6,577 nt of DNA from Chamaesiphon sp. (lineage in GTDB: Bacteria; Cyanobacteriota; Cyanobacteriia; Cyanobacteriales; Chamaesiphonaceae), in contig JAJAZF010000219.1 of the NCBI GenBank assembly GCA_026785875.1, positions 1 through 6,577 on the forward strand. The letters run 5' to 3'. The translations under genes were made by a program, and so were the position numbers. A model generated the notes under the pieces. The model saw only the letters and a program-made list of their open reading frames with translations. It had not been told where the DNA came from and did not search any database. Every line of letters starts with the position of its first letter. Positions within the stretch are counted from its first letter, which is position 1. Positions 1 through 5,373 of this stretch are shown in pieces.

Positions 1-93
1 AACAGGAATATTTAAAGCATATAAATAATATAGCATTTAGTAGATTTCAGATTATCAGTGTTTTCAAAAAACATGAATATTTTCCGTCCCTAT
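1..93. other. AT-rich flank downstream of bciB, no gene seen
   Basis: This short segment follows the bciB stop codon on the minus strand and is strongly AT-rich. A small A/T-only inverted repeat (TGTTTT at 59-64 with AAAACA at 68-73) is present, but it has no GC stem and is not a convincing terminator. I see no coding sequence or RNA gene here. Confidence 0.5.
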
Positions 94-1287
94 TCACTCA
101 GGTAACTTATACCGATCGACAATTTTCTTCGCAAACTCTGGTACGTGTTGCTCTAACTTTTCAGGATAATTACGTTTGGTAAATAGATAATTGCGGGTAA
201 AGTGAGAATCGATCGAGAACCGCGCATATTCCAATCCTTTTGGGCCGATCTTATCGATGACTACACCCATGATTTTTGCCACCCACATCGGTAATGTGAC
301 TGCTTTATCGTAGGCGGGAATGCTTTGTTGGACTGCGGCTGTACGATCGCCTTTGGACATCACAGCTTGAGTCTCGATCGCGTCATTTACTAAATCTAAC
401 ATCTGTTGACCGCGATCGTTTCTGACTACGATCCATTGCCAGCCAAATGGTGCGCCCATATAACCGACGACTAAATCGGCGAGGGAGTTCACATAGTCGA
501 AACAGCTCAAACAGGATGGGGCGAATACGTCTTTTAATTCTTTGGTATTCAATCCAAAGAATGGGACTAATTCGGTCGAACCATCTTCATGTTTGAAGTG
601 GACGTTAAAGTCCTGCATGAACTCATAATAAACTACCGTTGCGGGCGATCGACTGGTGGTTTCTAAAAACTTCTGCAAGCCCGCACGAGTAACATTATCG
701 GTACAGGGGGTGCCGAGTACGTATAGTTGCTCTAAGCCTAATTCCTTTTCTACGGCGCGTAATGCCTGAATCTGACAGCCGACACCGATGACTAACAGCT
801 TCTTCAAACCCGATTCAGCGATTTGTTCGAGGATCGATAGGTTGGGCGAGAGGGTGGGCTTGTTAACCTTAGCCGCGAGAATTTCCTCTCTAGTCCGTGC
901 AATTATCGGCATGGGTGTGAATCGATCTTCAGGCGTATTTTGGACGCAGACAACGCCTTCTACTAGCCCCTGCTCCAACATTTCGATCGCGATCGTACTG
1001 ACGATTCCCGTCCACTGGGCACCAGGGATCGGCTCGATTTTGCGCGCCGACATCATCTGCTGGTGTACGCCAAAATACAAGTCATCCTCTTTGTCTAAAT
1101 CCCGACTACGCCCGTGGGTTTGAGTTTCGAGGGTAGCAATCTGCTGGTTGAGGAAAGCACAAGCCGTTTTGACATAGTGGATATAGTGAGTATCACACAA
1201 TCCACATTCGCTACACAGTTCCTTTGCAGGTTTGACACTGTTGGGTTTGAGGGCTTTGGCTTTCTGGTGTTTGGGCGCAGCAGTCAT
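94..1287 (-). CDS. bciB: BciB-type 3,8-divinyl (proto)chlorophyllide a 8-vinyl reductase, ferredoxin-dependent
   Basis: Known for the family: BciB (Slr1923 in Synechocystis) reduces the C8 vinyl group of divinyl chlorophyllide to ethyl in chlorophyll a synthesis. It is a FAD and [4Fe-4S] protein related to the F420-reducing hydrogenase beta subunit (FrhB/FdhB N- and C-terminal domains). Seen here: 397 residues, the usual length. The N-terminal cluster motif is CSECGLC (Cys25, 28, 31) with a further Cys43. A central segment holds GVGCQIQALRAVEKELGL (Cys171) and GTPC (Cys195), and a C-terminal CLSC pair lies at Cys259/262. No signal peptide or membrane segment is visible, so it should be cytosolic or thylakoid-associated. 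I chose the ATG at 1287 because MTAAPKHQKAKALKP resembles the family N-terminus as I remember it. A GTG three codons upstream (1296) would give 400 residues. Neither start has a Shine-Dalgarno sequence. The plant relative HCAR is an alternative name for the same fold but a less likely role. Transcription is probably monocistronic. Confidence 0.88.
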   Translation of the reverse strand: MTAAPKHQKAKALKPNSVKPAKELCSECGLCDTHYIHYVKTACAFLNQQIATLETQTHGRSRDLDKEDDLYFGVHQQMMSARKIEPIPGAQWTGIVSTIAIEMLEQGLVEGVVCVQNTPEDRFTPMPIIARTREEILAAKVNKPTLSPNLSILEQIAESGLKKLLVIGVGCQIQALRAVEKELGLEQLYVLGTPCTDNVTRAGLQKFLETTSRSPATVVYYEFMQDFNVHFKHEDGSTELVPFFGLNTKELKDVFAPSCLSCFDYVNSLADLVVGYMGAPFGWQWIVVRNDRGQQMLDLVNDAIETQAVMSKGDRTAAVQQSIPAYDKAVTLPMWVAKIMGVVIDKIGPKGLEYARFSIDSHFTRNYLFTKRNYPEKLEQHVPEFAKKIVDRYKLPE

Positions 1288-1314
1288 ATGGGACACTCGA
1301 TCGATTATCTGGCT

Positions 1315-1320
1315 ATTCTA
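1315..1320 (-). promoter_or_regulatory. possible -10 element for bciB
   Basis: On the minus strand the hexamer TAGAAT (5 of 6 matches to TATAAT) lies 27 bases upstream of the bciB ATG. No recognisable -35 element sits at 16-18 bases; that position falls in the heptamer repeat at 1324-1351. This is a weak candidate from position and sequence only. Confidence 0.25.
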
Positions 1321-1323
1321 GTT

Positions 1324-1351
1324 TAGTGGATAGTGGATAGTCGATGGTGAA
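1324..1351 (+). repeat. heptanucleotide tandem repeat (STRR-like), about 4 copies
   Basis: Four successive 7-base units read TAGTGGA, TAGTGGA, TAGTCGA, TGGTGAA, with the last two degenerate. Short tandemly repeated repetitive (STRR) heptamers are known in many filamentous and some unicellular cyanobacteria. The array sits immediately upstream of the likely bciB promoter. Confidence 0.7.
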
Positions 1352-1440
1352 AAGTTAAGTTTCGATCGGCGGATTGAATTTGCTAAAGTTAGGTCATTTT
1401 CTTTTTGGCATAAATACTTGTCTGCACCATTAATGGCTAA

Positions 1441-1477
1441 AGGAGCGGAATTGGATGTAGTCAGCAATTCCGCTCCT
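1441..1477 (-). terminator. 13-bp perfect hairpin, probable terminator of the SLBB gene
   Basis: Positions 1441-1453 (AGGAGCGGAATTG) are perfectly complementary to 1465-1477, with an 11-base loop. On the minus strand the stem is followed by TTTAG. On the plus strand the T-run (TTTT) comes six bases later. It lies about 100 bases downstream of the SLBB gene stop and upstream of bciB, so it most plausibly ends the SLBB transcript and insulates bciB. The U-tract is short, so a transcript-processing or repeat-derived hairpin is an alternative. Confidence 0.45.
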
Positions 1478-1500
1478 CTTCGTTTTAGGTAGAGGTCTCT

Positions 1501-1528
1501 GTCAACTGTCAACTATCAACTGTCAACT
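1501..1528 (-). repeat. heptanucleotide tandem repeat (STRR-like), 4 copies
   Basis: Plus-strand units are GTCAACT, GTCAACT, ATCAACT, GTCAACT. On the minus strand this reads as TAGTTGA/CAGTTGA units, one base different from the TAGTGGA units at 1324-1351 and in the opposite orientation. The two arrays bracket about 150 bp that contains the 1441-1477 hairpin. Confidence 0.75.
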
Positions 1529-1580
1529 AAATGAAGCTTTCCTGCTCTATTTAGCGATCGATTGGAGCAACCAAGTATTT

Positions 1581-3464
1581 CTAGAATCTGAACAGGTTAA
1601 GTAGACCATTGAATGGGGTCAGGATCGTGCTGAAGCCATCCCCGATCCGAGTCAGACCATTACGCCCGATCACGATCGTATCGTTGTTTTGCAAGCGCGG
1701 GTTAGTTTCAGAATCGATGCCTCTGGTAAAATTGAGTTTGATCAGCCGTTTTGTGACACTACCATTGGGGTTGAGCCGGATGAAGTCAATTTCATTCTTA
1801 TTAGCCCGAACGTTATCAAAACCACCAGCAATTAGTAGTGCTTGGTTGAGAGTAGTATTGGGCGGCACTTCGAGCGTGCCACCTCGACCAGCCTTATTGG
1901 CGATTTCACCAATTACATTGACTTTAATCGAGACAGGGGAGAACGTTGATGAAGCAACTAGATCGACATCCTGTGCGTTCGGATTCTGCGCGACTGGGAT
2001 AAAAATTCGATCGCCTTCTTGGAGGATGATATCCTGGCTAGTATCGCCTTGCTGAAGTAGCTTAAACAAGTTAAGAGCGATTTTCTGTTCGCCAGTGCGG
2101 GTTGTCCGAATCAACTGAATTTGACGAATATCGGCTGTGGGTTTGATCCCTGCTGCTGATTGAATCGCATTGGTAACAGTTGGGAGGGCAACGGTGCCAC
2201 TTAACTGAGTATTATTGTTTGTAGTATTTCCCGATCCGGTCACTGTATAGGTGCCTGGACGATTTACTTCACCGACAACTACTACCTTCGGCGGACTGAT
2301 TGACTGTGGTCCGAGGTTGGAAGCAGCGACTAGGGTGCTATTAGCGTTGTTGATCTCGGTCGCAGTGGGTAGCAGAATTGTGTCACCATCTTGGAGGATG
2401 ATATCTTGACCGAAGTCTCCAGATTTCAATAGGCTCAATAGGTTAATCGGGACGGTTTGACCAGCACCTGTGCGGGTATTGCGTCGCACTCTAACTCGAC
2501 TGAGATCGGCTGAAGCAGTACTACCTCCAGCGATTTTAATTGCTTCTGTAAGTGTAGGTGGGGTGACACGCCCGCCACCGCTAGCAGTTGCACCACTTTC
2601 TCCTCTGAGTGTGTAGGTACCTGGTTTGCCAACTTCTCCCAAAATTGCCACTTTGACTGTAGCATCTTGATTGGCTAGGTTAGAACCTGAAAGCCGTAGT
2701 CTGTCTGCGGCACTAACGGATTCAGAACGGGCGATATAAACCGTATCTCCATCACGGAGGGTGATGTCCTGCCCAGTATTACCCCGCTGGAGGACATCAA
2801 AAATGTTGACAGATATGATTCTGCCAGTAGCAGCACGGCGCACTTGAACTTGACGTAAATTGGCAGTTTGAGTAGTGCCCCCAGCCAGTTGAATTGCTTG
2901 GCTAATCGTGGGGAATTTCCGATTGTCAGCCGTGAACGGGATGGTATAGGAACCAGCACGAGTGACTTCTCCAGCGATCGCAAATTGGACGGGACGAGGC
3001 GCGAGGACACTAATGGTCACAATCGGGCGTTTGACGTAGCGTGAGAAATAAGCTGTTAGTAGTCCTGAAGCTCTTTGGACGGTTAGTCCTTGAATCGGAA
3101 TCGCACCCACGACGGGAAGATTGATCGCACCATCTCCCAGCACATAAAATTCACCACTGTATTCTGGAACGTTAAAGATATCTACCCGCAACCGATCGCC
3201 AGGACCGAGTGTGTAAGAGTCGGCAAAACTTTGAGGTGCGGCTACTCTGGCAGTAGGAACCTTCTTGGCTGGAGTTTTTTTGACTGCTTTGGCTGGAGCT
3301 GTGACATTGATTTTAGCGACGATGGACTTAACTGGAGTCTTGGACTTACCTCCTTTGACTGGATCTGCTGCACCGATCGACTGGAGATTGACGAGCGTCA
3401 GTACTGGCACTAAACCAACGATTAGACCTTTGGAGAGGTAAGTCCGCAAACTAGCAGTATTCAT
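1581..3464 (-). CDS. polysaccharide biosynthesis/export protein with Poly_export and four SLBB domains
   Basis: Probable periplasmic or outer-membrane component of exopolysaccharide/capsule export, of the Wza/OPX class. Seen: 627 residues. An N-terminal signal peptide with a hydrophobic core (about residues 13-27) has a likely cleavage near GAA at 31-33. There is no lipobox cysteine, unlike the Wza lipoprotein. Next come a Lys/Ala/Pro-rich linker (34-78), a Poly_export domain (about 83-154, starting YTLGPGDRLRVDIFNVPEYSG), and four SLBB repeats near 160-246, 270-367, 392-490 and 514-600. Each repeat carries a G-E-[VI] start (GEV or GEI), an AGG or AAG turn and, in the first three, a QDI-hydrophobic-GD end. 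The last residues (LLNLFRF) are hydrophobic and aromatic. The start is the ATG at 3464; no Shine-Dalgarno is visible, but TATAAT lies just upstream. No glycosyltransferase, Wzc/Wzx/Wzy or other export gene is adjacent, so the exported polymer cannot be assigned. I know of no specific gene symbol I would defend. Confidence 0.88.
   Translation of the reverse strand: MNTASLRTYLSKGLIVGLVPVLTLVNLQSIGAADPVKGGKSKTPVKSIVAKINVTAPAKAVKKTPAKKVPTARVAAPQSFADSYTLGPGDRLRVDIFNVPEYSGEFYVLGDGAINLPVVGAIPIQGLTVQRASGLLTAYFSRYVKRPIVTISVLAPRPVQFAIAGEVTRAGSYTIPFTADNRKFPTISQAIQLAGGTTQTANLRQVQVRRAATGRIISVNIFDVLQRGNTGQDITLRDGDTVYIARSESVSAADRLRLSGSNLANQDATVKVAILGEVGKPGTYTLRGESGATASGGGRVTPPTLTEAIKIAGGSTASADLSRVRVRRNTRTGAGQTVPINLLSLLKSGDFGQDIILQDGDTILLPTATEINNANSTLVAASNLGPQSISPPKVVVVGEVNRPGTYTVTGSGNTTNNNTQLSGTVALPTVTNAIQSAAGIKPTADIRQIQLIRTTRTGEQKIALNLFKLLQQGDTSQDIILQEGDRIFIPVAQNPNAQDVDLVASSTFSPVSIKVNVIGEIANKAGRGGTLEVPPNTTLNQALLIAGGFDNVRANKNEIDFIRLNPNGSVTKRLIKLNFTRGIDSETNPRLQNNDTIVIGRNGLTRIGDGFSTILTPFNGLLNLFRF
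2017..2405 (-). repeat. 17-bp identical intragenic direct repeats (2017-2033 and 2389-2405)
   Basis: The plus-strand string TCTTGGAGGATGATATC occurs at 2017-2033 and again at 2389-2405, 372 bases apart, which is a multiple of three. Both encode the QDIILQ-acidic-GD segment that ends SLBB repeats 2 and 3. The spacing matches one SLBB domain plus linker, so the repeat reflects domain duplication within the gene. Recombination between the copies would delete one domain in frame. Confidence 0.7.
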
Positions 3465-3477
3465 AAAAAATTTAGAT

Positions 3478-3483
3478 ATTATA
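3478..3483 (-). promoter_or_regulatory. possible -10 element (TATAAT) for the SLBB gene
   Basis: A perfect TATAAT on the minus strand ends 13 bases before the SLBB gene ATG. This would give a very short leader of about 5-8 bases, consistent with the absence of a Shine-Dalgarno sequence. At a 17-base spacing the -35 position reads GTTAAA, which is a poor match. Transcription may instead start further upstream in the 582-bp gap. Confidence 0.35.
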
Positions 3484-3800
3484 TTGGTTTCGAGTTGGTG
3501 TTTAACAATCTAGCTTAAAGCTGAGAGATTGGTGATATTTTCAGTCTTTTATCGTAGATTTAACAAATTCTAGTTTTCGCCAACAATTTTCTGACGTTAG
3601 CTTTAAGGCGATTTGATTTGACGACGCTTGGCAACAATTTGATGTTCCTTAAATAGCTTACACTACCCGTTAGGATCTCTTTTCATTATGCCCAATCGAT
3701 CGCGCAAAAATAGCTGCTGATGCTCTAGAACCGATCGATGAATTTTTTAGTTACTGGCGATCTTCTCTGGCGATCTTGAATTATCGGCTTAACCCCTAGA

Positions 3801-3904
3801 GGGCGGGGATGAAGCACCGCCCCTACAGGTTAACAGGGCGGGGATGAAGCACCGCCCCTACAGGTTAACAGGGCGGGGATGAAGCACCGCCCCTACAGGT
3901 TAAC
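3801..3904. repeat. three tandem 35-bp palindromic repeats
   Basis: Units lie at 3801-3835, 3836-3870 and 3871-3904. They appear identical, and the last lacks one base. Each contains an inverted repeat GGGCGG (3801-3806 in unit 1) with CCGCCC (3817-3822), then CCCCTAC, then a GTTAAC palindrome at the junction. The stems can also pair between neighbouring units. Perfect identity points to recent or homogenised expansion. There are no unique spacers, so this is not CRISPR. It belongs to the GC-rich intergenic palindromes common in cyanobacteria. The array ends 142 bases upstream of the mnmA start. Confidence 0.9.
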
Positions 3905-4046
3905 GTTGCTGCGAGGAACTTAAATAGTATTGGTTTGACCAGATCTGATCTGCTAGATCTGCACAATTGACTAGACTAAGCGATCGTCGCAAAAGGCGAT
4001 CGAGAAGTGTTAACCTAAGACTAGGCATGTTATAGCAAAAATTTCA

Positions 4047-5114
4047 ATGTTGCCATCTACAAAAAAAGTCGTTGTTGGACTCTCGGGCGGAGTAGACAGT
4101 TCTGTTGCCGCCGCCATTCTCTGCGAGCAAGGTTATGATGTTCTCGGTCTTACCCTCTGGTTAATGCGGGGTAAAGGTCAATGTTGCTCGGAAGGGATGG
4201 TAGACGCGGCGAAAATTTGCGAACAGTTGGGGATTACTCACCAGATTGTCGATAGTCGCGATACTTTCGAGCAGTATATTATTGATTATCTCGTGGCTGG
4301 TTACGAAGCTGGCATCACACCACTACCCTGTTCCCAGTGCAACAAGGCTGTGAAATTTGGGCCGATGGTCAAATATGCCAAAGCAGAGTTAGGAGCCGAC
4401 TACATCGCCACCGGACACTATGCGCGAATTACCTATGACGATAATTTGCAACGGCATCAATTGCGACGGGCGATCGATCGATCGAAAGATCAAACCTATT
4501 TCCTCTACGATCTAGAGCAAGATATTCTCGGTGCGACGATGTTTCCGCTCGGGGACACACTCAAAACCCAAACGCGAGAAATTGCCGCCAAATTGAATCT
4601 ATCCACCGCCGATAAACCCGAAAGTCAAGATCTCTGTTTGGTGGAAAAACACGGCTCGATGAAAACCTTCCTCGACCAATATATCAACGAACGTCCAGGC
4701 GAAATTGTCGATACTCAAGGCGCAGTCCTCGGACAACATCTCGGTATCCATCATTACACGATCGGTCAACGGCGCGGAATTGGGATTGCGGCACCTGAGC
4801 CTCTATATGTAGTCTCACTCGATGCGATTAAAAATCGGGTCGTCGTCGGTTCTCGTGCTGACGGTCATGGTTCAGAATGTATAGTCGATCGAGTTAACTG
4901 GGTATCAATCCCTCAACCAACAGCCCCAATTCGTGCCGAAGTACAGGTTCGATATCGTGCGGAAGCCGTACCTGTGAGCGTAATTCCGCTAGCAGATGGC
5001 AAGGTAAAGTTAGTGTTTGACGATCCTCAATTTGGGATTACCCCAGGTCAAGCGGCGGTCTGGTATGACGGAGATATCGTCCTCGGCGGGGGAATTATCG
5101 ATCCGTTGGCGTAG
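4047..5114 (+). CDS. mnmA: tRNA-specific 2-thiouridylase MnmA
   Basis: MnmA adenylates U34 of tRNA-Lys, -Glu and -Gln and replaces O2 with sulfur delivered as a persulfide, in the cytosol. Seen: 355 residues, typical of the family. The ATP-pyrophosphatase P-loop SGGVDSS is at 13-19 and GADYIATGHYAR at 116-127. The catalytic cysteine Cys98 lies in PCSQCNKAVKF, aligning with E. coli Cys102. The persulfide cysteine Cys197 lies in ESQDLC, aligning with E. coli Cys199. YTIGQRRGIGI marks the central barrel, and a C-terminal beta-barrel follows to the end. Extra cysteines relative to my memory of E. coli MnmA are Cys46 (next to Cys47) and Cys95 (forming CxxC with Cys98). The ATG at 4047 directly precedes the conserved VVVGLSGGVDSS, so the start is secure although no Shine-Dalgarno is visible. 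It is divergent from the SLBB gene and convergent with the AI-2E gene, hence probably transcribed alone. Confidence 0.96.
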   Translation: MLPSTKKVVVGLSGGVDSSVAAAILCEQGYDVLGLTLWLMRGKGQCCSEGMVDAAKICEQLGITHQIVDSRDTFEQYIIDYLVAGYEAGITPLPCSQCNKAVKFGPMVKYAKAELGADYIATGHYARITYDDNLQRHQLRRAIDRSKDQTYFLYDLEQDILGATMFPLGDTLKTQTREIAAKLNLSTADKPESQDLCLVEKHGSMKTFLDQYINERPGEIVDTQGAVLGQHLGIHHYTIGQRRGIGIAAPEPLYVVSLDAIKNRVVVGSRADGHGSECIVDRVNWVSIPQPTAPIRAEVQVRYRAEAVPVSVIPLADGKVKLVFDDPQFGITPGQAAVWYDGDIVLGGGIIDPLA

Positions 5115-5132
5115 ATTCTTCACCGAAGAATC
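5114..5132 (+). terminator. hairpin at the mnmA stop codon, candidate terminator
   Basis: GATTCTTC (5114-5121) pairs perfectly with GAAGAATC (5125-5132) around a 3-base loop. The first stem base is the last base of the mnmA stop. The following bases are CTTGTT and then the inserted element. In the reconstructed empty site the stem would be followed by CTTGTTTAAA, a better U-tract. The stem is AT-rich, so termination strength is uncertain. Confidence 0.45.
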
Positions 5133-5190
5133 CTTGTTGGCGTTGCTGAATCGGGGTATTTCTCTGTAGGGGTGCCCCTGTCTTGTCGTT

Positions 5191-5221
5191 TTTTTATTCG
5201 GGGGGCACCCCCGAATAAAAA
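5191..5221. repeat. 14-bp perfect hairpin inside the mobile element
   Basis: Positions 5191-5204 (TTTTTATTCGGGGG) pair perfectly with 5208-5221 around the loop GCA. T-residues precede the stem and A-residues follow it on both strands, the reverse of an intrinsic terminator, so I read it as a structural part of the element. Its GGGGCACCCC core (5202-5211) is also the reverse complement of GGGGTGCCCC at 5169-5178, allowing an alternative longer-range pairing. Confidence 0.8.
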
Positions 5222-5261
5222 CGCCGCTTGTGGGTACCCTTAATCGATGCTGGGTAAGCAC

Positions 5262-5304
5262 AAGGCATTACCCCTACAAAAATTATTTGTAGGGGTAATG
5301 CCTT
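5262..5304. repeat. 19-bp perfect hairpin inside the mobile element
   Basis: Bases 5262-5280 are the exact reverse complement of 5286-5304, with a 5-base loop (AATTA). Both arms contain the GTAGGGG/CCCCTAC heptamer. The outer end abuts the right terminal inverted repeat, so it forms a subterminal structure. No T-run follows on either strand. Confidence 0.85.
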
Positions 5305-5327
5305 AATTCAGCAACGCCTCCTTGTTT

Positions 5328-5373
5328 AAATCCCTGGTAAGGGCAATTCATGAATTGCCCCTACCAGGGATTT
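5328..5373. terminator. 46-bp palindrome, probable bidirectional terminator between mnmA and the AI-2E gene
   Basis: The outer arms AAATCCCTGGTA (5328-5339) and 5362-5373 are perfectly complementary. After one A-C mismatch (5340/5361), GGGCAATTCA and TGAATTGCCC pair with no unpaired centre (5341-5360). The A-tract and T-tract at the ends suit termination in both directions, and the site lies between convergent genes. It overlaps the first two bases of the AI-2E stop codon (5372-5374). The inner part resembles dispersed palindromic repeats seen in cyanobacteria, so it may be a repeat used as a terminator. Confidence 0.6.

Larger units (their letters stand above)
3465..4046. other. 582-bp divergent intergenic region
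   Basis: This gap separates the start codons of the SLBB gene and mnmA and should hold both promoters. Besides the 35-bp repeats it holds an 11-base direct repeat CTGGCGATCTT at 3754-3764 and 3767-3777. It also has an AGATCT-rich inverted repeat (CAGATCT 3940-3946 with AGATCTG 3955-3961) and two CGATCG sites at 3981 and 3997. No open frame of credible length or composition, no tRNA and no recognisable riboswitch was found. The mnmA start has no Shine-Dalgarno; TATAGC at 4031-4036 is at best a weak -10. Confidence 0.6.
5131..5326. mobile_element. MITE-like 180-bp element with 13-bp terminal inverted repeats and 8-bp target duplication
   Basis: The element spans 5139-5318. Its left end GGCGTTGCTGAAT (5139-5151) is the exact reverse complement of the right end (5306-5318). 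Similarity continues imperfectly to 22 bases (18 of 22 matching). Directly outside both ends is the same octamer TCCTTGTT (5131-5138 and 5319-5326), the expected target-site duplication. The interior has no open frame large enough for a transposase and is built of hairpins (separate entries), so the element is non-autonomous. An 8-base duplication occurs in several IS families (for example ISL3, IS66 and some IS4 members); I cannot assign the parent. Removing the element plus one octamer leaves a 69-bp gap between the two convergent genes. Confidence 0.85.

Noticed and set aside
788..1123. 111-residue plus-strand open frame inside bciB
   Set aside because: It is antisense to a strongly supported gene, and its translation has no domain-like features.
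94..1287. F420-reducing hydrogenase beta subunit or 7-hydroxymethyl chlorophyll a reductase as the function
   Set aside because: The fold is shared, but the sequence and cyanobacterial context fit BciB; no hydrogenase genes adjoin.
1288..1296. GTG start giving a 400-residue BciB
   Set aside because: The ATG at 1287 begins the N-terminus that looks family-like, and neither start has a Shine-Dalgarno. The GTG remains possible.
1318..1512. 64-residue minus-strand open frame between bciB and the SLBB gene
   Set aside because: Both ends of its translation come from the heptamer repeat arrays and the middle from a hairpin; there is no ribosome binding site and no recognisable protein.
3801..3904. 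CRISPR array
   Set aside because: The units are directly adjacent and identical, with no variable spacers and no cas genes nearby.
3465..4046. Hidden small gene, tRNA or riboswitch in the divergent gap
   Set aside because: I found only very short frames (for example about 10 codons from 3688), no cloverleaf and no known riboswitch core.
5191..5221. Intrinsic terminator inside the mobile element
   Set aside because: The T-run precedes the stem on both strands, the wrong order for a terminator.
5010..5261. 83-residue minus-strand open frame overlapping the mnmA end and the mobile element
   Set aside because: It combines antisense mnmA sequence with hairpin DNA of the inserted element, so it cannot be an inherited gene of either.
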